Assembly: GCA_017979445.1 (NCBI GenBank)
Contig: CM030716.1
Span: forward strand, 9,609,974-9,673,973
Direction: 5' to 3'
Origin: Akebia trifoliata
Taxonomy: Eukaryota; Streptophyta; Magnoliopsida; Ranunculales; Lardizabalaceae
DNA: 64,000 nt
Shown here: one piece after another, positions 35,482 to 46,267 of the stretch
Layout of the letters: each line of letters begins with the position of its first letter
How positions within the stretch are numbered: the stretch's first letter is position 1
The notes under the pieces: generated by a model
Databases searched by the model: none
What the model saw: only the letters and a program-made list of their open reading frames with translations
What the model was told of the DNA's origin: nothing
Translations under genes and position numbers: made by a program

Positions 35482-36774
35482 CGAGAAGACCAAAGTGATG
35501 GTGTGGCGCCCCGCCCAACGCTAATACAAATCCCAATGCCAAATCTCAAGGTACTAGGTGGCACCTCGAAATTTGGACATGGCCCCCTTTGTTTATGTTA
35601 GCATTCTATGGAACACAAAAAACCTGATACTCCAATATATAATAAAACCTGTATATAAAGATGCAAATACAAGAATTAACAACAGAAGACTAATTACATC
35701 TAACATGTAAGTAGATCAGAATGCGAAAAATTTAACAATATACAGACTTACAAAAATACCCTCACTCTACATAAACCTAAACACTCAATCCAAAGACTAA
35801 ATACATCTTGGATGAAACTGACAACACTAAGGGATGTAGCCCTAGTGCTCACCAAGCAATAGACTCTGATCGTCGATCTAACCAACCAGATACTCCTCAC
35901 TTACCGACTCTACACCTGCCTCGGTAACTGCAAATGCTGAAACTAAAAAATACAAGAAGGAAATGGTGAGTAACGAGAGTTACCCAGTAAATCCATAACC
36001 AATTCCTATTAATAACCATTTCTAAACATGATCGAGTAAAACATACTGAATATTTTAATACATGCAAAGTTTTATAGGATAAAATACGATCAACTGGTAC
36101 ATATAGCCAGAGATGAGCAACTAAATAGTTTAAAAATCACACGTAGCATCAATCATCCATACTCATTATACATTTTCAATTTTATGCAAATACAGTTGAC
36201 AACATTGAAAGAATAGACATGCTTTTCAGTTTATAATTCGAAATATAACAATAGATACATAGTACAAGCGGTGGAGTAATGAAATTTGAGCGTTGGGATT
36301 CACGACTGGATCGTTCCCAATTGGAACATGATATTCCTCAATAACATCGTAGTTCCTAATTTTATGACTGGTCGTTGTTTACCACGCTTGCAAAACCATT
36401 TATCCGGCTCAAGCTGGTCGTTTGACGTGACCATAAGAAATGGGTCTCTTTTCGATGTGTCAAAACATTCGACTACTACTAGATTGTTAGTGATCACTGA
36501 CTAATCATCTTCGTCTATGCCTATCAGGCGTGCATGTGATTCTCAAAATAACATTCCACTCGTATATGATCACCTTTACAATACACGTTCACTTGTAAAG
36601 ATAAGAAAGGAATAGACCCGGATTCCAGTGGTGACTCCACTCTTATACGCGTCCATACCACGTATGAGCTTGGTGGTCCCTACCGTACATTCCAGGATAG
36701 TACGCCCCTCTAGATGATGTGACGCACTATCCCTTCAAGCATTCACGAACCCTTTAATAGCTCACAAAATAGCT

Positions 36775-36800
36775 ACATATATATATATATAATATATATA

Positions 36801-36852
<52 letters not shown>
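36775..36852 (+). repeat. (AT)n expansion inside the solo LTR
   Basis: About 75 bp of nearly pure AT/TA. The related LTR has only a TATATATA at the equivalent place (about 12778-12786), so the tract expanded after insertion. Confidence 0.9.
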
Positions 36853-36856
<4 letters not shown>

Positions 36857-37508
36857 TTATTTAAAACAAAAGAAAAATTAACAGAACAGGATTGAGAATG
36901 GATATCCAGTTCCTACCATGCAACTGTGGCCCCCTCGACCTAAAAATAAATAATAGTACTCAACGCACGCACTAAGATAATATTAAATAAATATGCAACC
37001 CTTTAATTAATAACCTGGATATCCTTTCACCAACCTATATACAACATACAATGTAAAATGCAAACATCACCCCTCAGGTGTGACTCTAACACTTTACCAA
37101 TTCATCATTTTCTCATTCTTTCGACATTTCTCATTTTTTGTCTTTTCAAATCCAATCTTTCATTTTCAGTATTTCAAAGTCAATTTGGTCATTCAATCGA
37201 AAAACTACCAATGTTTACTCAAAATGGGGTCCCAACGATGCACGGAAACAAAACTGTTAAAACGAGGAAAATTCGTGAAAATATGGCTAAGTGTCGAAAA
37301 CTCGATTTTTCAAAATTTTCGAAATTGAAAACGGATTTTTGGAAATGAAAGCCTCAAGTACGAGATTTGACACCATATAAATTTTATAACCTAATTCAAA
37401 GTAACGTGAAAATTATTACATTTTGAAAATTTGCCGAAAACGTCGAAATCTACATTTTGTTCTTGAAACCAAAATTTGGATTTTGATTATTTGAGATTTG
37501 GATCTCAA

Positions 37509-37654
37509 AACCATTCCCATTATTCCAAAATGGGGGGTAAAACCTTAATTTCATTAAAGTACTTAAAGTAAATGGATATTTAACCATTCCCATTATTCCA
37601 AAATGGGGAGTAAAACCTTAATTTCATTAAAGTACTTAAAGTAAATGGATATTT
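37509..37654 (+). repeat. 73-bp tandem duplication inside the solo LTR
   Basis: Two units (37509-37581 and 37582-37654) begin AACCATTCCCATTATTCC and end AATGGATATTT, nearly identical, so the duplication is recent compared with the LTR. Confidence 0.9.
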
Positions 37655-38973
37655 ACTTAAATATTTTTAATGAAATAAAGGGTGGGAAATCATGTACAAG
37701 TCATAAGAAACATAGCCCAAAGTCATAAGCTATTTTGAAGACAGTTCTGTCGGTGATTGTCGATGGCAGAAGCATCATTTTATCGGTGGCACCGACAGAA
37801 TGGCCTTCGGTAGGTGTCGGTGGAACCGACACTTCCTGCCGACAACACTGAACCATTCACGAAATTTTTGGTTCTTCGATCCATTTTTTAGATTTTTCTT
37901 CCGTTCTTAGAATCATTCAACCCACCCACAAGTTTATGTTTAAAACTTGATAAAACATAATCAAAACACCTACTTCTACCATAAATTTGAAATCAAATAC
38001 CAAATTTCTACGATTTAAATGCAAACAATAAGTTTTGTTTCAAAACCTAAATGCACATTTTGGAAATCTAAAGTTACTAACAAGAATTGAGAGTCCCTTA
38101 CCGTGTGGACACCAAGGATATAAGCTAATACTACAAATCAAGTTTGGATGGCTCGAGGGTCGAGGTTGGACTGACTTGGATGCAAAATGAGTGAGGGTTT
38201 GCAAGGTATCCGACAATGACGTTCTCCTTCTCCTCTACAATGAAAGATAGACCTAACTCCTAACTCGATGAAGCCTTCGGGTGGAGTGTGTTGAGATTCA
38301 CTCGAGCTACCAGGCTGATTTTTGATGGAGGATGGGAAAAACGAACGAGAATGGACAACCAAAGATGGTGAAGTTGTAGCTCTCGTCGTGGCCAACAACT
38401 TTGCCTTCTTCGTCGAGGTTCAACTCGGCCTCGTTCGCGCTAGAACTTGATGGGAATGGGTCGAAATCCTTGGGTTGGGAAGTGACTATCGCTTGGTTCT
38501 TTGGAGAAGAAGAGAAATGAATAAAAAAGAACCCAACTTTCTTTTAAATAAGAGGCTTGAGGGTAAACTCGTAATTTCTTTTCATGATTTCTAGTTTTGG
38601 CGATAACTCGACTATTCGGACTCGAAAAATGACGAATGAATATTTCATTTCAAAAAAAATTCGTTGCGGACCTAACGGTGTCATCAAATTTTCCTGGTTC
38701 TCGTTCTAATGAAATTTCACTATTTTGGGTCCCACTTAACGCGAAATTCGAGGATTTTATAATTTTTTCCTCCGAACTCGAATTCGAACTTGCTTATAGG
38801 CTAATGTATATATTCTGATCCTTTTGAATCTAATGGCAAAGTCAATTTTCCTTGAAATTAAAATAACAATATTCGAGTATTTTACTCTAAGTCCCTCCTT
38901 CGGTATTTTCCTCCAAATCTCACCATATAATTTTCTCGAGATATGAGTTGAAAATCTGGGGTATTACAGATAG

Positions 38974-40726
38974 AATTATTAGAGAGCTAAAGTAAAGATA
39001 ATAAGGTAAAAATAAGAGATTTCTTGAGGAAGAAGTCATTAAAGAAATGGATTAGGAGATCAATTTCCTTTAAAATGTTCGAGCACACATGAGTCTTAAT
39101 TGTACAACAGAATTGGCTGAACGTATGGTTCGACCAAGCCAAATTTAACCAAAATTCAACCCGGGCCATACCTAAGGTTCAGTCATACCAAAAATTGTCT
39201 TTGGCGTGGATGAGGTCATTCCAAGATTAAATATGGCCTGGCCCAAGGTAAGGTTCAGCCAGGCTTAAAATTTCCTTTGAAAATAACCTTAAGGCCATTT
39301 GGCTACTTGACTGATAGATTTGAAGCCTTTTTGAGAAATACCTTGGGTCAAGCCTATTTTTGGAAGGTTTTTAATACTCTCGATCTCGACTTAGGCAAAA
39401 ATGGGATTTCTACACATCCCAATCGAAAAGTCCCAGAGATAGTGGGGAGAAAGGTGTTATATTGACAATAGAATATGGATGTGCTATTATGATTTTCAGA
39501 AAACCATCATGAAAAAATTGGTAAGCATTTTTCTAAATCGATAGGCACATCTTTTGGGGGTAAAAAAGAAAAGATAATAAAGTTGGAAGGGTATTATTAA
39601 AAAAGGGGGAGAAGAAGAAAAACAATAAAGTTCAAAGGATATTATAAGAAAAAAAAAGGGTGAGGATGATAGGTAATTATAGGTAAAAAAAATTGTAAAT
39701 AAATCCGTACAACCTTCATAAATCATAATAAAGTCTTTAAGAGACATAAATATGCCCATACATCAAAATGAAGCCCATTGACTAGAAACGGACCTCGTAT
39801 AGTTTGGGTTTAGGTTGTCATATATAAAATCTATGATAAAAAAAAGTTAAGTGATCCAAACTAAATGTTAAAATCTTCGTCCAAATGAATGAGTTTTGTA
39901 AACTAAGAGCCCATATAGAATCATCAAAAAAATAATTGGACGAACTTAACTTTAACCAACTAGCCATAGCCCATTAAATGTATGGGTATAGTTGGAAGGT
40001 TATTTACCATAAGTAAATAAATACCAAAGCCTTCTTCATTGGAGAATCCTAGATCATTTTGTCTTAGAAGATAGAAGCCTCCTTCTCGAAAAGAAGAAGC
40101 TTTTAAGTCCTCTTCCAAAGAAGAAGGTTCTTCAAAAGAGATTTGGATATCAATTTTAGAAAAGATAAAGCCTAATCCTTATTTGGAAGCCAAGAAATCT
40201 TATCAACCAATCAAACGCAAAGTCTAGAGAAAAAATTCATATAAAGCCACTACAAAAAATTAAGCATTATAAGCTACCATCAGCAAATCAAGAAACACCT
40301 TTTTAAGCCTATCAAGCAAAAAGCCTAGAGAGAAGAAAGCTACACATCATCATTTCAACGTATTTGACTTTTCATCAGAGGGTAACACTCTGTTGAAAAA
40401 GTGTATTGAGATCCTATATCATTTCTTCATCAATTACATAAAATCTATTTATCATCTTATTTTATGCATTTCGAGGTAATTCACAACATTTATTGTCGAC
40501 AGTAATAGATAAATTTAAAAAGTTATACTTGGAAAGATGGGTAGAAAAAGAAAGACAATAAAGTTTGAGGAATATTCTTGAAAAATGGAGAAGAAAAAAA
40601 GGTAATAAATTGAAAATTGTCCACTAGATCATTGTGAGATTATTCACAACCCCTTTTTATGGGGTGGGCGAATAAAGATTGAGAAAAAAGGGGGGACAAT
40701 TGGTAGGGGGGACAATTGGTGGGGGT
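38974..40726. other. Intergenic stretch without recognisable gene
   Basis: I see no gene here. A pyrimidine/purine-biased part at 39590-39660 and retroelement-like text at 40240-40480 (TATAAAGCC then a transcript-like tract) suggest LTR debris, but no partner repeat is present. Confidence 0.4.
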
Positions 40727-41100
40727 GAGGGGGGACAACGTCATGTTTATTATATAGATTTTATATATTGGACTTGATCCAATCTGAACCTAGATCAACT
40801 CGATTCTAGATTTGATTCAATCCTTATTAGATCGATCCCAATTTGATTTGAATCCGAACTAGATTCATCAATGACAACCCTACTAAATATTAAAAGAGGG
40901 AGGCGGGGGCAACATCGTGTTTATTATATAGATTTTAACAAAATATACATATTATCTAGATTTTATATATTGGATTTGATCCAATCTAGACCTATATCGA
41001 CTCTATTCTAGATCTGATTCAATCCTTAATAGATCGATCCCAATTTGATCCAGATCCAAACTAGATTCGTCAATGACAACCATACTCAATATTAAAAGAG
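40727..41100 (+). repeat. Tandem duplication of a GATCCAAT-rich segment
   Basis: Two units of about 180-195 bp (from about 40727 and about 40909) share GTTTATTATATAGATTTTA, TTGATCCAATCT, AGATCGATCCCAATTTGAT, TCAATGACAACC and ATTAAAAGAGG. The second unit has an extra 25 bp that repeats part of itself. The AATGACAACC end resembles one end of hAT-like MITEs. Confidence 0.8.
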
Positions 41101-41144
41101 GTAAGTTATTAAAAGAATAACGTTGAAGTGACCTCAAACTCCAA

Positions 41145-41260
41145 CCTCACATCTCACTTCTTGACGTAAAAGTGTATAGGAACCATAGATGTTTTTCATC
41201 GAGATACAATTGAAAAAGCATCTATGGCTCCCATACACTTTCACGTTAAGAAGTGTGATA
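41145..41260. repeat. Hairpin repeat (related to 16160-16235)
   Basis: Arms of about 50 bp (CACTTCTTGACGTAAAAGTG and its complement near 41240-41258) pair around ATCGAGATACAATTG. The left flank TTGAAGTGACCTCAA also occurs at 16166. Confidence 0.7.
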
Positions 41261-41280
41261 TCTTATTAAAACCTCTGGAA

Positions 41281-41515
41281 AGTGAAAAAAAAAAAGTTCT
41301 AAATGTAATTATAAGTAACCCATATCAACACAAAAACAATTATATGACAGCAAGCCAATCAACAGCCCCACCCATTAGTATTAAGGAAGGTAATAAGAGA
41401 TTAAAACTTTGTGCCAGTGAGAAAATAAAGTTTTAAAAGGAATTATAAATAACCCATACCAACACTCGCGCGCGCGCACACACAAGACAGCAACTCAGCA
41501 AGCAAATCAATAATT
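41281..41515 (+). repeat. 135-bp tandem duplication with CG/CA microsatellite
   Basis: Units start at 41281 and 41416; both hold AATTATAA(G/A)TAACCCATA(T/C)CAACAC and GACAGCAA. In the second unit a (CG)n(CA)n run (about 41465-41484) is inserted after CAACACT. Confidence 0.75.
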
Positions 41516-43954
41516 TGAGAGAAATATTTTCCTGACTAAATTAGTAAGCTTTTAAATCTTACGAAGGGTTGTTTAGCTCAAATGGATTACCACATCAGCA
41601 ATCCAGCATCACAGCCCTCTAAGTTTCTTCGTAAAACTTACATCCAAAATAAAAAATTTAAAAAAAAACACTTTGTTTTGAGCTTGATCTATGATTTTCG
41701 AAGTGGACCACTACCAAACTTTCACATAACTCCGAAGCATCGATTATCTTTTCGATACCACAAGGTAAAACCGGGGACCTTAGTGAAATGAAATCCTTAA
41801 TAACTTAGTAACACCAGTCAGACTCATAATTTAATGAGTACATGAAACTATTAATGTGGGAAAAAGTTAGAGGAATAGCGTAGATAGATTGGGGCCTAGC
41901 TCAGGAGAAACGAGGCTAACTAGCAAGGTAGGTCCAAGCGTTCCTCCTAGAGGAGACAAAGAGGTGATGTTTAAGAACCTCTCCGTGTAAGGTGGATCGA
42001 AGAAGTGGGGTTATGTCATTAAAGCACAGAGGGTAGGGTAATCCACAAGTTACCCCTAGCATTGAGAGAGCTATATAGGTTGGTTCCGTTTTCCCCTTAC
42101 TTTATCATTAAAAGCTTACACGACTTATTGTTGCGAGATTGTTGCAAGGTGGCAGACAGATTTTGTGATCTTTCGAGATTCTCAAAATTGTCTAAGTTCA
42201 TAATTAGAGTTTAAGGTTTCACCTTTTAGTTGGTCCCACCCCACGATGGGGAATCCGGTAGTTTATATTATATTAACCATTATAGTGAAAGAAGGTGAGT
42301 ATTGTTCACAGCACATTAACATTAGTAAGATTCTTTTACATTAAAAAACAACCTTTGAGACTGAGAATTACTTCTTTATACCTCAAAAGTTGGAGAAAAT
42401 TATGCTTGATGATTTAACCTGGAATTACATTTGAAAGTATAACTAATTGAAAATTGAAGAGTTAAGAAGCATTGTTTCAATGACTTGAATGTAACAAATA
42501 TGAAGATGTTGAGATGAAGAGCTGGAAAAATTAGGAAAGATTTGTTAAAATAGAAAATAATTGAAAAAATATTATAATAGATTCAATGGTGTCAAACAAT
42601 GAGAAAGTTGTAAGACAATTTGGGCATTTTCAACGAAATCCCATTACATCCCTAGTTAGAAGAATTATTTCAAGTTGAAGATCCCAAAAGAAAGTCAAGA
42701 AGGTCCTAGAAAACATGGATGACTATATAGAAATTAAATATGAACTCATTCTCAATAAGAAAGGAGTCGGTTCTGAATAGACTATAGTGGGATGGATTGT
42801 TAAGATAATTAATGACGTATTAAAGATGATAAGAGTGCCGCATCAATGGAAATGCGTTCCACGTCATCAAACGTTGAAGATGTGGGTCCCAAGGCTCTTC
42901 CAACCTCTAATTTTTTTTTCTACATCACTATGCATACCATGTTTTTTTTAATCAAGAATCTTAAAAAAGGAAGATTTCAAAAGAAAAAAATATCAAGCAC
43001 GGAATTCTCTTTCACTCTTTGATAACTTCAGAGCAATTTATCTCTCTGTTGTCATTTTATAGCCTAATTATTAAGCCCATTCTCCAATTTTTTTTTCCTT
43101 TACTTTGAAGTGGAGTTAGTAAGGAGCCAGTGGGGGAAATTGACCCCACTCAATTTTTTTTGGATGATTTTAGATACCTAGGATTTATACTTTAATTTGA
43201 GATACCAATGTATTTTCAATTAATGACATGCCCCATTTCCCCCCTCTCCTTCACCTCCATTTTTTTTCTCTCCCCTTCAATTTTTTGAAGATGGCATTGC
43301 CCTCTACTTCGGCCTTCTCTCATAGACTAATTAGAAATGACCTAAATACCCTTTACTCCAACCTCTAACTAAAAACCTTTGAATTTTCTCCCCCCAATCA
43401 TGCATCTTCAAGCTCTTCATTAATCTTTCCATTAGCTATAGTTTTCCCCCACTACAAGAAAATCTTGGCTTTGCCCTTGACTTTACTATAGGTTGATTTA
43501 TTAGGTATGGGCTCTTGTTCCCTTTTTATGGCTAGTTTATAAGGTTTAGGATTTATTTAGAACCATTTTCATGATAATCGTAATCTTTAATTACTTATGA
43601 TTTTAGCAGGTGAATAAATTATAACAATAAAATGTTTCATCCCTTTGATATTTTACCATTGAAATCACATTTCAAGTTTTATTTGTAAATTTTGTATCCG
43701 TGTTTAATTGTCAATTTAAATTTTTTGAATACAATTTGTTCATAAATATTGGATTTTTATACATGAAAAGTTCAATTTCTGAATATTTATTTATAAATTA
43801 GATTAATTACATGTTTTTTGTGCTTTACCAAACAATGCATCCTATATTTTGGTTTGTAGCATGTTACTCACATTTTCATTTTTCATTTGTTTGCCTTCTA
43901 CTAGCATATATAGAATAATACTAGAGTCACTTTAAAATTCACATCGATTAATAT
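41516..43954. other. Intergenic stretch without recognisable gene
   Basis: Nothing here reads as a protein family I know. The stretch 41530-41580 (AATCTTACGAAGGGTTGTT) resembles the left arm of the inverted-repeat element near 52760. The stretch at 41860-42250 is GC-richer than its surroundings but has no long ORF. CACTACAAGAAAA at about 43447 looks like one CACTA terminal repeat without a partner nearby. Confidence 0.4.
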
Positions 43955-44807
43955 CCCTAATTAATCCTAATTGATTCAAATCTAAGATTTGCAAGGTATG
44001 TGATGAGATACACCATAACATTGATATAGTATATCTCATGCACATTATTATAATGCATACTCGTTATCTCTATCACCTTCCTGCAATTGCATGGTTCTTT
44101 AGAGAAAGACTTCACAATTGATTACATAAAATATTAGCCCTTGATCTCATGAAGAACTTGATTACAGATAGCCACAAACCTTTGATCATGCTTAATGATG
44201 GTCACTACCTGTCTATGTAGTCCATCACTATCGCATTGTACTTATTTTTAATTTGTCGAAGCCAGTGGCCCAATTGATTAGATCTGTCATGATCTCTCCC
44301 ACAAACATACAAATAAGAATCATGCAATTTAAATACAAAAACTCTCATTGAGGAGATTTTAGATAAAATGAAAATCGAGATAATGAGGCATTAACTATAA
44401 ACTAGGGAGGTTTCGAGAAACATAGAGAAAAGTAAGATATTTATTGAAAAATAAATTAAATACTGAAAATGACATAGGTTCGACGATGGTGGTGGCGCCA
44501 TCACCAAAGAATGGGACACGAAGACCGATGTGCTCAGTAGAGCTTGAGCTTTGATACCATGAAAAATAAATGGTTTTATTAGGAATTCTTAGATGATGAT
44601 TACATATCTCATAGGGTTTATATAGACTCAAAATGTCAATGAATATGGAAATATAATCAATCAACCTAATAAAATATCCTAATTAATCCTATTTGAATCT
44701 AATTAATGCAAATCTAAGATTTGTAAGATATGTGATGACATACACCATAGCATTGATATTGTGCATCTTATGCACATTATTATAATGCATGCATCTTATC
44801 TCTATCA
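43955..44807 (-). mobile_element. TRIM-like or deleted LTR retrotransposon, minus strand
   Basis: On the minus strand the 5' LTR is 44807-44560 (TGATAGAG to TTATTTTTCA, 248 bp). Immediately after it comes TGGTATCAAAGCTC (44559-44546), a near match to the tRNA-Met primer site. An interior of about 480 bp follows, then a purine-rich GCAGGAAGG, and a second, truncated LTR copy at 44075-43955 that aligns over about 120 bp. The interior has no retroelement ORF. The 3' LTR has lost its outer half, so no target duplication can be seen. Confidence 0.75.
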
Positions 44808-46036
44808 TACCTAATGTACACATGGGTGTCAACACTAATATCAAGGATGCAACGTAAGGAGGTCCTCGGGTGAAAGCAAACATGATTTCGGATCTTCAAG
44901 GTATGAAATTTGTATAGGACAAATATTAGAGTAATACACGTGTAAAAATCTTGTGAAAACTTAGGCTAAGTTGAATGGCGCTGAGAAAAGCTGAGCAGTG
45001 GTACCTTAGGATGAAGTAGTCATGCTCGGTCGTAGGGACCGAGCAAAGCCTGCATGCTAGGGTAGAGGAGCCCCTCTCAAGTAGAGAAGGAATTGTTGGC
45101 CCGTGGTGTTTGCTTTAATTGACTCGGTCAAAGATTGCTTCCCTTATTTGGTTACCTTCCTATTTAGGATGTCGTTCCATAACTAAATCCTTGATATATG
45201 GGAAACGATATTCACATATCTCGGGAATAAAAGGAGAAAGATTGTGTGATAGAAGGAAGCAATGAAAAGTAAGTTGCCTACAAATAGAGGAGGATGGACA
45301 TAAGGTGAAGACTTTTAAGATGTAGGGAGAGGAATTGACACTATTATTCAAACCAATTACTAAGTTGAGCATCAGAGGGTTTTTGACAGTTACTATTCTG
45401 TTGCTCCATCTCTACAAAGGGGAGAGGAAGCGCCATTAAAAATATAACTCAAGGTGAAAGGAGTCTGCTTGGAGAAAGGCTTTTACAAAATATATAGTTA
45501 GCCCCCTCCCAAGCCTTAGCAGATACAAAAAAGATAACATATGAGGTGCATTAAGTGACATAATGATGAAAGAAGACCCTCTTTCTCTAATAAGTCAGCA
45601 CAAGCCCCCAAGAATGGCTTTGAACAGCTCCACAACTAGACTCACAAATCGTGTTCCCTGATCATCGCTAGAACAATAAAATTTTCGAAGCATATCACCT
45701 TGACATGGTCCTATCAAAAATGGTAACCATCACTACCAAGTACACCAAAAGTGAAAGTATGATGTGATATCTTCCAACTGTTGCATGAGTTGTCTACCAT
45801 GTTACCACATTCAAAAGTTAGATATGGTAAAAGGACCAACGAAAGTTTAAGGTATGCAATTCTCTTTAAATAAACCTATTATGATGAGCTGAAAAAATTG
45901 ACTTGGGTGTTGAATAATATTGAATAATGATTGGATAGCACCCCATCAGAGTAAAGGAGAAGACCAGAAGTTCTTTGCGACCCCAAGCATGCTTCTCAAG
46001 GCATGGGAGGATTCTTAACCCCACGAATATTAATAC
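44808..46036. other. Intergenic stretch without recognisable gene
   Basis: I see no gene. At about 45021-45045 there is a perfect 9-bp stem (TGCTCGGTC/GACCGAGCA) with a short loop; no terminator or RNA family is implied. Confidence 0.4.
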
Positions 46037-46267
46037 CACAAAGTGAAAAAAGCCCATATTCGACAGCCCAAGTCATCAAAATTTTCATTGTCAATATTTT
46101 TTCAACAGACCAAAACTGTCAAATTAATGGAGGATGGGGGGAATTCAACATCTCTAAGCCGTCGATTTTGAGGAACATCAACAATTTCAACTGCCCTAGG
46201 CTGTCAAAATTCGATTTCTAAAATTCATGGGCCTTGGCCCGTCGAATTTTCCAGTTTTCATGTAGTT
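46037..46267. mobile_element. CACTA-type MITE, worn (same family as 61459-61645)
   Basis: The left end CACAAAGTGAAAAAAGCCCATATT and right end GTCGAATTTTCC...TCATGTAGT align with the CACTACGTGAAAAAAGCC and TTTTCACATAGTG ends of 61459-61645. The interior also matches (CATCAAAATTTTCATTGTCAA and CTGTCAAAATT). The terminal CACTA itself has mutated. Target duplication is unclear. Confidence 0.75.

Larger units (their letters stand above)
35502..38968 (-). mobile_element. Tekay-type solo LTR, minus strand
   Basis: On the minus strand it begins TGTAATACCCC and ends GGGGCGCCACA, and it aligns with the solo LTR at 11043-14060. The flanks GATGG (35497-35501) and GATAG (38969-38973) are a 5-bp duplication with one mismatch. 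It is 450 bp longer than its relative, in part because of an AT expansion and a 73-bp duplication. ORFs inside it (for example 38138-38398) have no recognisable product. Confidence 0.87.

Noticed and set aside
38138..38398. 86-codon ORF on the minus strand, Ser/Pro-rich
   Set aside because: It lies within a solo LTR and is not kept in the related LTR at 11043-14060.
41560..41600. tRNA-like A box (TAGCTCAAATGG), possible SINE head
   Set aside because: No matching B box is found at the expected distance, no second copy has both boxes, and the neighbouring string resembles an inverted-repeat element end at 52760.
43445..43460. CACTACAAGAAAA as a CACTA terminal repeat
   Set aside because: I found no inverted partner within several kb, so no element can be drawn.
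45021..45045. Perfect GC-rich stem-loop
   Set aside because: A single short stem in a plant intergenic region has no support as a terminator or RNA gene.
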